Assembly: GCF_030817415.1 (NCBI RefSeq)
Contig: NZ_JAUSZI010000002.1
Span: forward strand, 7,502,001 to 7,566,000
DNA from: Streptomyces umbrinus
GTDB lineage: Bacteria > Actinomycetota > Actinomycetes > Streptomycetales > Streptomycetaceae
Direction: 5' to 3'
Length of the DNA stretch: 64,000 bases
Shown here: positions 33,502 to 41,052 of the stretch, one piece after another
Layout: each line of letters starts with the position of its first letter
Numbering within the stretch: the first letter of the stretch is position 1
Notes under the pieces: generated by a model
The model's input: only the letters and a program-made list of their open reading frames with translations
The model's database searches: none
What the model was told of the DNA's origin: nothing
Made by a program: the position numbers and the translations under genes

Positions 33502-35388
33502 TCAGCCGGTGAACTCGTCCACGTTCTTCGCCGTGACCACCTTCACCGGAACCTTCACCGTCTTCTGGACCTCCTTGTCGTCGGCCGCCCGCAGCGCGTT
33601 CTCCACCGCGATCCTGCCGAGTTCCTTCGGCTGCTGTGCCACGGAGGCGTACATCGTGCCCTCCTTGACAGCCTTCAGACCGTCGGGCGTGCCGTCGAAA
33701 CCGATGACCTGGACGGACTTTCCGGCCTTGGAGCCGAGCGCCTTGACCGCGCCGAGCGCCATCTCGTCGTTCTCGGCGAAGACGCCCTGGACGTCCGGGT
33801 GGGCCTGGAGCAGGTTCGTCATCACGTCGAGGCCCTTGGTGCGGTCGAAGTCGGCCGGCTGCTTGGCGACGACGTCGATGCCCGGGTAGGCCTTGAGGCC
33901 CTCGGCGAAGCCCGCGCCGCGCTCACGGCTCGCGGACGTACCGGCCAGACCCTGCAGGATGACGATCTTGCCCTTGCCGCCCAGCTTCTCGGCGAGCGCC
34001 TTGCCGCCCAGCTTGCCGCCCTCGACGTTGTCGGAGGCCACGAGCGCGGCCGTCTCCGCCTTGTTGACGCCACGGTCGACGCCGACGACGGGGATGTCGG
34101 ACTTGTTCGCGGAGCGCACCGACGGGCCCGCCGCGTCCGAGTCCACCGGGTTGACGATGATCGAGTCGACGCCCTCGCTGGTGAAGTTCTGCAGCTGGTT
34201 GGCCTGCTGCGAGGCGTCGTTCTGCGCGTCCGTGACGGTCAGGTCGGCGCCGAGCTTCTTCGCCTCCGCCTGCGCACCCTCCTTGATCTGTACGAAGAAG
34301 GGGTTGTTCAGGGTGGAGAGGGACAGGCCGACCTTCGGGTTCGACGAGGACGAGCCGTTGTTGAACAGGCTCAGCCCGCCCACGATCGCCGCCACGAGGA
34401 CCACGGCGAGCGCGTACTTGACGGCCTGTGGCCCCTTGAGGCCCGACGAGCCCCCGGCACCGGCCGTGACCGGAGTCGCCCCGGCCTTGCGTCGCACGGT
34501 GTCGAGGAGCACCGCCAGCGCGATGACCACGCCGATGACGACCTGCTGCCAGAACGCCGACACGGAGAGGAGGTTGAGGCCGTTGCGCAGCACCGCCAGG
34601 ATCAGCGCGCCGATCAGCGTCCCGGACGCCTTGCCCGTACCGCCCGCGAGGGAGGCGCCGCCGATGACGACCGCGGCGATCGCGTCCAGCTCGTAGCCCT
34701 GCGCGGCCTGCGGCTGCGCGGAGGAGAGGCGCGAGGCGAGCACGATGCCCGCGGCGGCCGCGAAGAGACCGGACAGCGCGTAGATGACGAGCTTCTGCCT
34801 CTTCACCCGCAGACCGGAGAGACGGGCCGCCTCCTCGTTGCCGCCGATCGCGTACATGGAACGCCCGATGTACGTACGCCCCAGGATCAGGGCCGTGATC
34901 AGCCCCATGACGATCATCACGAGGACCGGCACCGGCAGCCAGCCGCCGAGCGTGTCACCGAGGTGCGAGACGGACTCGGGGAACGCGATCGGGCTGCCCT
35001 GCGAGATCACCAGCGACAGACCGCGGCCCACCGACAGCATGGCGAGCGTCGCGATGAACGGCGGCAGCTTCCCGTACGAGATCAGGACGCCGTTGACCAG
35101 GCCGCAGGCTATGCCGGTGGCGATCGCGAGGATCACCGCGATCCAGACCGGTACGCCCTCCGAAGTCGCCGACCAGGCAAGGACGGTGGCGGACAGCGCG
35201 GCGACGGAACCGACCGACAGGTCGATGCCCGCCGAGACGATCACGAAGGTCACACCGAAGGCGGCGATCTCGACCATCTGGAGACGCGCGATACCGAGTT
35301 CACGCACCCGCGCGCGGGGGGACACGTTCACGCCCACCCGCTCCAGGAGCACGGCGGCGTCAGCCTCCATCGTCTTCCGGTCGATCAT
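33502..35388 (-). CDS. Chimeric RbsA fragment-RbsC permease-RbsB binding protein
   Basis: One 628-residue frame made of three parts. Residues 1-42 (MIDRKTMEAD to MVEIA) are an internal piece of the ATPase RbsA. From residue 43 (AFGVTFVIVSAGIDLSVGS) to ~330 it is the permease RbsC but lacking its first ~58 residues, including the first membrane span. From ~345 (a membrane span) to the end it is the ribose-binding protein RbsB (KVGLSLSTLNNPFFVQ, GVDRGVNKAET, VIGFDGTPDG). RbsC-RbsB fusions exist in Streptomyces; the RbsA-RbsC joint is abnormal and points to a deletion. With no intact ATPase the uptake system should be inactive here. Confidence 0.8.
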   Translation of the reverse strand: MIDRKTMEADAAVLLERVGVNVSPRARVRELGIARLQMVEIAAFGVTFVIVSAGIDLSVGSVAALSATVLAWSATSEGVPVWIAVILAIATGIACGLVNGVLISYGKLPPFIATLAMLSVGRGLSLVISQGSPIAFPESVSHLGDTLGGWLPVPVLVMIVMGLITALILGRTYIGRSMYAIGGNEEAARLSGLRVKRQKLVIYALSGLFAAAAGIVLASRLSSAQPQAAQGYELDAIAAVVIGGASLAGGTGKASGTLIGALILAVLRNGLNLLSVSAFWQQVVIGVVIALAVLLDTVRRKAGATPVTAGAGGSSGLKGPQAVKYALAVVLVAAIVGGLSLFNNGSSSSNPKVGLSLSTLNNPFFVQIKEGAQAEAKKLGADLTVTDAQNDASQQANQLQNFTSEGVDSIIVNPVDSDAAGPSVRSANKSDIPVVGVDRGVNKAETAALVASDNVEGGKLGGKALAEKLGGKGKIVILQGLAGTSASRERGAGFAEGLKAYPGIDVVAKQPADFDRTKGLDVMTNLLQAHPDVQGVFAENDEMALGAVKALGSKAGKSVQVIGFDGTPDGLKAVKEGTMYASVAQQPKELGRIAVENALRAADDKEVQKTVKVPVKVVTAKNVDEFTG

Positions 35389-35474
35389 CCCGAAGCGACG
35401 CGGCTGGCGGCCGAGGAAGATGTTCTCGGCGACCGTCAGATCGGGGACCAGGTTGAACTCCTGTTGAAGTGCTC
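35263..35474 (-). pseudogene. rbsA: rbsA remnant between IS605 and rbsC
   Basis: The minus-strand frame is open from the IS edge and reads QQEFNLVPDLTVAENIFLGRQPRR, MIDRKTMEAD ... RARVRELGIARLQMVEIA, which matches sugar-ABC ATPases from the Q-loop to just before Walker B of the first domain (about residues 84-150 of ~500). The Walker A part is gone on the IS side and the signature, Walker B and second ATPase domain are gone on the rbsC side, where it fuses in frame. The first ATG in this frame is at 35388. Confidence 0.8.
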
Positions 35475-35504
35475 TCCCTCCTTCGGCAAGCCTCAGGAGG
35501 GAGA
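35475..35504 (-). repeat. Subterminal hairpin of the IS605-type right end
   Basis: CTCCCTCC and its complement GGAGGGAG around a short TTCGGCAAGCCTCA loop. IS605 ends carry such imperfect palindromes for recognition by TnpA, and in tnpB elements this end also closes the omega RNA scaffold. Confidence 0.6.
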
Positions 35505-35511
35505 TTCCTAC

Positions 35512-36834
35512 CTACCTTGCGGTGGTGGGCTTGACGCCACGAGTGCGCCTGACGACTGCTCTCCCAGCAGCCGGGATGAGCGCGCGGCCCATCCGGTACA
35601 GGTGCAAGACGTTCCGGGCCGCGTTCCAGTCGGCATGGCCCGACCATCCGCAGTCCCGGTTCTTGCATACGAACGTGGCCTGGTCCTCCCGGCTTCCGGG
35701 TGTGATGAAGCCGCAGGCGGAGCAGCGCAGGGAGGTGTTCGGGGCGGGGACCTTGTGCAGGGTCCCCCCGTACCGGGCGGTCTTGTACGTCAGCATCGTC
35801 ACGGTACGGCCCCATGCCTCCTGGCTGATGGAACGGTTCAGGCCGGACTTCTGCGCGACGTTCTTCCCCGGCTGCTCGATGGTTCCCTTGGCGGACTTGA
35901 CCATGTTCGCGATGTTGAGTGCTTCCACCACGACCGTGCCGTACGTGCGGGCGAGGTTGGTGGTGGTCTTGTGCTGCCAGTCAGCGGCGCGGCGCGTGGC
36001 TGTTGCGCGGAGCTGCTTGATCTGGTCGTAAGTGTTCCGCAGCCGGTTCGAGCTGTGTTCTTTCGGCTTGCGGAAGCTCTTGCGGTGGGCGGCCCGCTGC
36101 TCCAGGCGGAGCAACTTGGCTTTTTCCTCGGCGGTCAGCCACTTGTCCCGGTCGGCTTTTCCGCCCTCGGTGCGGGCGTGGCGGCCGTGGTCCTGGTGGT
36201 TGCTGTCAGACAGGGCGAGGGGCAGGTTCACCCCAGCGCCGATGCCGACCTCGGGCCCCTGGTGGGGCTCGGGCATGACCTCCAAGGTCTGTACGCGGAA
36301 GGCGATGTGCCACCCAAGGGCGTCCTTGACCAGCCGGGCCCCGGTGATGCGGTTCTCCTTGTTGGCGTGCTTGCCGACGGGGAGATCCCTGGTCCAGCGG
36401 AACCGGGCGCGGCCGATTTTGGGAATGTTGACCATGTCCCAGCGGCGGTGCACGCGGGTGATGTTCAGGTCCCGACCCTGGGGGATGTCCACGGACATCA
36501 CCGTGCGGATACGGGCCTTGAAGTTTGGTTCTTCGGCGCGCCCGTCCCAGCAGTTCTTCCAAGCCTGGACATAGGTCTTGAGGACTGCCTGCGCGGCCTG
36601 CGCGGGCAGGACGCCGAGCCATTCGATCTCTTTGCGAGCCCGGCGCACAGCCGCGTCCATGCGGGACAGGGACCGCTGGCACTTGGGTGTCATCGTCCAC
36701 AGGTCGTGCAACAGATTCCACGTCGTACGGGCGGCGTGGGCCTGGTCGTCCAGGAGCCGGGCCTGCGCAGGCATCAGTGCCAGTCGGGCACGGTGCCCGA
36801 ACTGCCGCTTCTCCCATGCGAGTTCGCTACTCAC
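35512..36834 (-). CDS. tnpB: IS605-type TnpB with a substituted RuvC aspartate
   Basis: A 440-residue TnpB. The first RuvC motif reads VGIGAGVNL where active proteins have GIDxG: Gly199 replaces the catalytic Asp (GGC, at 36240-36238). The other acidic residues, Glu304 (VVVEALNI) and Asp402 (HADWNAARN), and the zinc ribbon (Cys371, 374, 390, 395) remain. The frame is open throughout, with no other sign of decay. The family cuts DNA guided by an omega RNA, but this protein is predicted to bind without cutting. One base change (GAC to GGC) would explain the loss. It could be simple inactivation or a nuclease-dead regulator. Confidence 0.87.
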   Translation of the reverse strand: MSSELAWEKRQFGHRARLALMPAQARLLDDQAHAARTTWNLLHDLWTMTPKCQRSLSRMDAAVRRARKEIEWLGVLPAQAAQAVLKTYVQAWKNCWDGRAEEPNFKARIRTVMSVDIPQGRDLNITRVHRRWDMVNIPKIGRARFRWTRDLPVGKHANKENRITGARLVKDALGWHIAFRVQTLEVMPEPHQGPEVGIGAGVNLPLALSDSNHQDHGRHARTEGGKADRDKWLTAEEKAKLLRLEQRAAHRKSFRKPKEHSSNRLRNTYDQIKQLRATATRRAADWQHKTTTNLARTYGTVVVEALNIANMVKSAKGTIEQPGKNVAQKSGLNRSISQEAWGRTVTMLTYKTARYGGTLHKVPAPNTSLRCSACGFITPGSREDQATFVCKNRDCGWSGHADWNAARNVLHLYRMGRALIPAAGRAVVRRTRGVKPTTAR

Positions 36835-36857
36835 GTGATCACTGTAGCATTTGGTTT

Positions 36858-37286
36858 ATGTCACCTAGATGGACGCCGAATCTCGATGTCAGAGCTGGTC
36901 GTCATGTGATCGATAGTCTTCATGTTCATTTGGTTTTTGTCACCAAGTACCGGCATGGGGCGCTCACCGACGAGATGCTGACGCGCTGCGAGGAGATCAT
37001 GCACGAGGTCTGCACGGACTTCGGGGCCGAACTGCAGCAGTTCAACGGCGGAGAGGGCCACGTGCACCTGCTGGTGCACTATCCGCCCACCGTCCAGCTC
37101 TCCAAGCTGGTCAACAGTCTCAAGGGCGTCTCCTCCCGTTACCTGCGCAAGGAGTACGGCACACATGTACGCCGCCACCTGTGGGGCGGACGCTTCTGGT
37201 CCGGCTCCTACTTCGCCGGCTCCTGCGGCGGGGCACCACTGACCGTTGTACGCCAGTACATCGAGAATCAGCAGCGCCCCGTGTAG
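36858..37286 (+). CDS. tnpA: IS200/IS605 Y1 HUH transposase TnpA
   Basis: A 142-residue single-strand transposase. The HUH motif is His68-Val-His70 in GEGHVHLLVHYPP and the catalytic tyrosine is Tyr134 in VVRQYIENQ; both are needed to nick and rejoin element ends as single-stranded circles. The frame is full length (LHVHLVFVTKYRHG at the start is typical). The ATG at 36858 lies 23 bases from the divergent tnpB start. It seems intact, so the element could still move even with a defective TnpB. Confidence 0.92.
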   Translation: MSPRWTPNLDVRAGRHVIDSLHVHLVFVTKYRHGALTDEMLTRCEEIMHEVCTDFGAELQQFNGGEGHVHLLVHYPPTVQLSKLVNSLKGVSSRYLRKEYGTHVRRHLWGGRFWSGSYFAGSCGGAPLTVVRQYIENQQRPV

Positions 37287-37369
37287 TCGGCTGATGCCAC
37301 CAGTACCAACCCGTATAACGCAGTTCCTGGCCCAGTGACGTATCAAGCACGGCATCTTCACCGCACGGC

Positions 37370-38002
37370 TCAGAATGCTGCCGAGGGTGCGCCTTCTTGG
37401 CCGGCGGTGGTCGGCGGTTCTGCAATGCCGATGAAGTTCCCGGCCAGGGGCTTGATGCGGACCGACCATCCCAGCGCTGTGAGGTCGTCCGTGAGTGTCC
37501 GGGCATCGTGAAACACCTTCACGATGCGGTACTGGCTGCCGTCATCGAGCCGGCGCAGCGCCGCTGGGGCCGGCTCGTTCGCGAGGACTTCCTCCTCTGC
37601 GGCTGCGGCGGCGACGGTGTTCCAGAAGTCGGGCAACCGCGTCGGCGGGACATGGGAGAGCCAGAAGGCGAAGAACACAGTGTCGTAGCGCCGTGGCGGC
37701 TGCCATTCGAACAGGTCGGCCTCAAGGAACTGGACGGCGGGGGACGCGGTGCGCGCACGTGCGAGGGCCAACACTTCGGCTGCCGCGTCGACAGCCGTCA
37801 CCGACTGAGCCCGCACGGCGAGCAGCGCGGTCCACTGGCCTGTTCCGCAGGCCAACTCCAACACATCCCCGGCAATCGGGAGGTCATCCATGACAGCCAG
37901 CAACTCCTGCAGGTCTTCGCGCTCCGCATAGGGCCGGTCGTATTCGGCTGCGCCGGCCCTGTAGTAGGCCATCTGCTCTGCCAGGAGAGCGTCGTCATCC
38001 AT
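37370..38002 (-). CDS. Class I SAM-dependent methyltransferase, possibly shortened
   Basis: A 210-residue methyltransferase with motif I VLELACGTGQWT and the segments VTAVDAAAEVL (motif II acidic residue) and FFAFWLSHVPP. From the AAAAAEEEVLANEPAPAALRRL stretch the protein goes almost directly to LDDGSQYRIVKVFHD; relatives usually have ~20-25 more residues there, including the fifth core strand. I suspect an internal in-frame deletion, but cannot prove it. The ATG at 38002 has GAGGAA upstream. Substrate unknown. It abuts the IS605-type element. Confidence 0.75.
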   Translation of the reverse strand: MDDDALLAEQMAYYRAGAAEYDRPYAEREDLQELLAVMDDLPIAGDVLELACGTGQWTALLAVRAQSVTAVDAAAEVLALARARTASPAVQFLEADLFEWQPPRRYDTVFFAFWLSHVPPTRLPDFWNTVAAAAAEEEVLANEPAPAALRRLDDGSQYRIVKVFHDARTLTDDLTALGWSVRIKPLAGNFIGIAEPPTTAGQEGAPSAAF

Positions 38003-38199
38003 GCGGGTTCCTCGCATCCGGGTTCGGTCAGAGCCAAGCGCGCTCAGCTCGCCGGCATGGTCGCCACAGACACTGTCGGCCTTCACCTTTGGGCAAGGTC
38101 AAGAGTCATAAGGGCCTGGGAACGTCCTCTCGGTTCCGGCGGCCAGGCACTGCCGACGGCTCGCCCCGCGCTGTCAGACGTGGGCGGTAACGTCGGATC

Positions 38200-40470
38200 A
38201 TGTCCAATCAGGCGGGGACCCAGGCCGAGAGCGCGGCGCGGAACCTGGCGGTTCTGGAAGGCGTGCTGGAGCGGATCACGTACGCCAATGAGGAGAACGG
38301 CTACACGGTGGCCCGGGTGGACACGGGTCGAGGTGGCGGTGATCTCCTCACGGTCGTCGGGGCGTTGCTCGGTGCGCAGGTGGGGGAGTCCCTGCGTATG
38401 GAGGGGCGTTGGGGCTCCCACTCGCAGTACGGCAAGCAGTTCACGGTGGAGAACTACACGACGGTTCTGCCGGCCACAGTCCAGGGCATACGCCGTTACC
38501 TCGGCTCCGGCCTGGTGAAGGGCATCGGCCCGATCTTCGCCGACCGCATCACGCAGCACTTCGGCCTGGACACCCTCCAGATCATCGAGGAGGAGCCGAA
38601 GCGGCTCATCGAGGTGCCCGGGCTCGGTCCCAAGCGGACCAAGAAGATCGCCGAGGCCTGGGAGGAGCAGAAGGCGATCAAGGAGGTCATGCTCTTCCTC
38701 CAGACCGTCGAGGTGTCGACGTCGATCGCGGTCCGCATCTACAAGAAGTACGGCGACGCGTCGATCTCGGTGGTCAAGAACCAGCCCTACCGGCTCGCGT
38801 CCGACGTCTGGGGCATCGGCTTTCTCACCGCCGACAAGATCGCCCAGTCCGTGGGCATCCCGCACGACAGCCCGGAGCGCGTCAAGGCCGGTCTGCAGTA
38901 CGCCCTTTCGCAGTCCACCGACCAGGGCCACTGCTTCCTCCCGGAGGAGCAGCTGATCGCGGACGCGGTGAAACTGCTCCAGGTGGACACGGGCCTGGTC
39001 ATCGAGTGCCTGGCGGAACTGGCGGCGCCGTCCGAGGAGAGCGAGGAGCCGGGTGTCGTACGGGAGCGCGTGCCCGGCCTGGACGGCGGCGAACCGGTCA
39101 CCGCCATCTACCTGGTCCCCTTCCACCGAGCCGAACTGTCGCTCTCGGCCCAGCTGTTGCGCCTCCTGCGTACGGACGAGGACCGCATGCCGGGCTTCAG
39201 GAACGTGGCGTGGGACAAGGCGCTGGCCTGGCTCAAGGACCGTACGGGGGTGGAGCTGGCCCCCGAGCAGGAGGCGGCGGTCCGGCTCGCCCTCACCGAG
39301 AAGGTCGCGGTGCTCACGGGCGGCCCCGGCTGCGGCAAGTCCTTCACGGTCCGTTCGATCGTGGAGCTGGCCAAGGCGAAGCGGGCCAAGGTCGTGCTGG
39401 CCGCGCCGACAGGGCGCGCAGCCAAGCGACTTGCCGAACTGACCGGCGCGGACGCCTCCACCGTGCACCGGCTCCTGGAGCTGAAGCCGGGCGGCGACGC
39501 GGCATACGACAAGGACCGCCCCCTGGACGCCGACCTGGTGGTCGTGGACGAGGCATCGATGCTGGACCTCCTACTCGCCAACAAGCTGGTGAAGGCGATC
39601 CCTCCGGGGGCGCATCTGCTCTTCGTCGGGGACGTCGACCAGCTTCCGAGTGTGGGCGCGGGCGAGGTGCTGCGCGACCTGCTCGCCGAGCGAGGCCCGG
39701 TGCCGGCGGTCCGTCTCACCCGGGTGTTCCGTCAGGCCCAGCAATCGGGAGTGGTGACAAACGCTCACCGGATCAACGCGGGCCGGCATCCGATCACCGA
39801 CAACCTCAAGGACTTCTTCCTCTTCGTCGAGGACGACACGGAGGAGGCGGGGCGCCTGACGGTGGATGTGGCTGCGCGGCGCATTCCGGCCAAGTTCGGG
39901 CTGGACCCCCGGCGTGACGTCCAGGTCCTGGCGCCCATGCACCGCGGCCCCGCAGGCGCAGGCACCCTCAACGGCCTTCTCCAGCAGGCCATCACGCCGG
40001 CCCGCCCCGACCTGCCCGAGAAGCGGTTCGGCGGCCGCGTCTTCCGGGTCGGCGACAAGGTCACCCAGATCCGCAACAACTACGACAAGGGCGAGAACGG
40101 CGTCTTCAACGGCACGGTGGGGGTGGTGACTTCCCTCAACCTCGACGACCAGCGCCTCACCGTCCTGACGGACGAGGACGAGGAGGTCCCGTACGAGTTC
40201 GACGAACTCGACGAGCTGGCCCATGCGTACGCGGTGACGATCCACCGGTCCCAGGGCAGTGAGTACCCCGCCGTCGTCATCCCCGTCACCACGGGGGCCT
40301 GGATGATGCTCCAGCGCAACCTTCTGTATACGGCCGTCACCCGTGCGAAGCAGATCGTGGTCCTTGTCGGCTCCCGCAAGGCCCTCGGCCAGGCCGTCCG
40401 CACGGTCTCCGCCGGCCGCCGCTGCACGGCCCTGGCCCACCGCCTCTCCGGCACACGGCTCCCGGACTGA
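38200..40470 (+). CDS. recD2: RecD2-type DNA helicase
   Basis: A 756-residue ATP-dependent 5'-3' helicase of the RecD2 (RecD-like, YrrC) family. It has an N-terminal OB-like and helix-hairpin-helix region (GIRRYLGSGLVKGIGPIFA, VPGLGPKR), Walker A GGPGCGKS (near residue 375), Walker B VVVDEASM, and C-terminal helicase motifs (YAVTIHRSQGSEYP, LLYTAVTRAK). Unlike RecBCD RecD it acts alone, in repair and replication-stress tolerance. Length fits. It is monocistronic, followed by the repeat-rich gap before citrate synthase. Confidence 0.93.
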   Translation: MSNQAGTQAESAARNLAVLEGVLERITYANEENGYTVARVDTGRGGGDLLTVVGALLGAQVGESLRMEGRWGSHSQYGKQFTVENYTTVLPATVQGIRRYLGSGLVKGIGPIFADRITQHFGLDTLQIIEEEPKRLIEVPGLGPKRTKKIAEAWEEQKAIKEVMLFLQTVEVSTSIAVRIYKKYGDASISVVKNQPYRLASDVWGIGFLTADKIAQSVGIPHDSPERVKAGLQYALSQSTDQGHCFLPEEQLIADAVKLLQVDTGLVIECLAELAAPSEESEEPGVVRERVPGLDGGEPVTAIYLVPFHRAELSLSAQLLRLLRTDEDRMPGFRNVAWDKALAWLKDRTGVELAPEQEAAVRLALTEKVAVLTGGPGCGKSFTVRSIVELAKAKRAKVVLAAPTGRAAKRLAELTGADASTVHRLLELKPGGDAAYDKDRPLDADLVVVDEASMLDLLLANKLVKAIPPGAHLLFVGDVDQLPSVGAGEVLRDLLAERGPVPAVRLTRVFRQAQQSGVVTNAHRINAGRHPITDNLKDFFLFVEDDTEEAGRLTVDVAARRIPAKFGLDPRRDVQVLAPMHRGPAGAGTLNGLLQQAITPARPDLPEKRFGGRVFRVGDKVTQIRNNYDKGENGVFNGTVGVVTSLNLDDQRLTVLTDEDEEVPYEFDELDELAHAYAVTIHRSQGSEYPAVVIPVTTGAWMMLQRNLLYTAVTRAKQIVVLVGSRKALGQAVRTVSAGRRCTALAHRLSGTRLPD

Positions 40471-40607
40471 CCTCACCCGTCGCCCCGGCGGGGGTTGCTC
40501 GCGCCGTTCCTCGCGCCCCTAAAAGCCAAAAGATTGCGCAGTTCCCCGCGCCCCCAACGAGCGTGGCCGAGGACGGTGCGCATCTGCCGGCCCGGCGGGG
40601 GCTGAGC

Positions 40608-40819
40608 GCGCAGTTCCCCGCGCCCCTGAAGGGGCCCGCCCCCACCCTCCGGCAGTCGCCCTCCGGCCGAAGGGGTCGTGTCGGGGCATCCGATCGCAGC
40701 ACGACCTCTGATGGGCAACCAATGGGTGCGGGATGACACAGCTGCGATCGGATGCCCCGTCGCGGCCCCGACCAGACACCACACGGCTGGCGCGTCTTTA
40801 GGGGCGCGGGGAACTGCGC
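40608..40819 (+). repeat. Composite inverted repeat, copy B
   Basis: Outer arms are dispersed repeat units in opposite orientation. The central stem is perfect: 18 bases at 40683-40700 pair with 40741-40758 around a 40-base loop. Between the outer and inner stems lie a GC-rich arm (ccctccggcagtcgccctcc) and a gtcgcggccccgacc arm. It is the best preserved of the three copies. Confidence 0.85.
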
Positions 40820-40915
40820 GACCAGCCCCACCCAAGCCACACCCGCAAAAAATGATCGATCAAACGAGTCGGAAACGTCACACGGCACTTTCGGAAGAAG
40901 GAGGAACCGGGCAGG

Positions 40916-41002
40916 ATGAACAGGTTGGCGGCACTGAGTGCCGCCAATAGGCCCAATGGTCGACCCCGAGTGCACTCTCCTGCGCCAAATGGGGGATGGT
41001 AG
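40916..41002 (+). CDS. Small upstream open frame before citrate synthase, 28 aa
   Basis: ATG at 40916 follows AAGGAGGA (around 40899-40907) and reads 28 codons, MNRLAALSAAN at the start and ending NGGW-stop, 50 bases before the citrate synthase start. Codons 4-10 overlap a perfect 9-bp hairpin (40927-40945). It could be a leader peptide whose translation affects the downstream gene, or chance. No similarity recognised. Confidence 0.35.
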   Translation: MNRLAALSAANRPNGRPRVHSPAPNGGW

Positions 41003-41052
41003 AGACAGTCAGGGCACCTCGAAGAAGAGGCACAACGTCGGTGAGGGATGAC

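Larger units (their letters stand above)
35475..37369. mobile_element. IS200/IS605-type element with divergent tnpA and tnpB
   Basis: A tnpA (HUH Y1 transposase, plus strand) and a tnpB (minus strand) read away from each other from a 23-base gap, the usual IS605 layout. The tnpB end has a subterminal hairpin CTCCCTCC...AGGAGGGAG (35475-35504) directly against rbsA sequence. The tnpA-side end is not resolved; it lies between 37287 and 37369, where the neighbouring gene ends. The rbsA sequence does not resume beyond that end, so the insertion was followed by a deletion or other rearrangement. Confidence 0.7.
40471..41052. other. Repeat-rich gap between recD2 and citrate synthase
   Basis: This 582-base gap holds four dispersed repeat units (40501-40520, 40536-40555, 40608-40627, 40800-40819), composite repeat copy B (40608-40819) and then the leader of the citrate synthase gene (~40850-41052) with a small upstream open frame. 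The stretch 40497-40826 is closely matched, in reverse, by 62524-62880. Confidence 0.7.
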
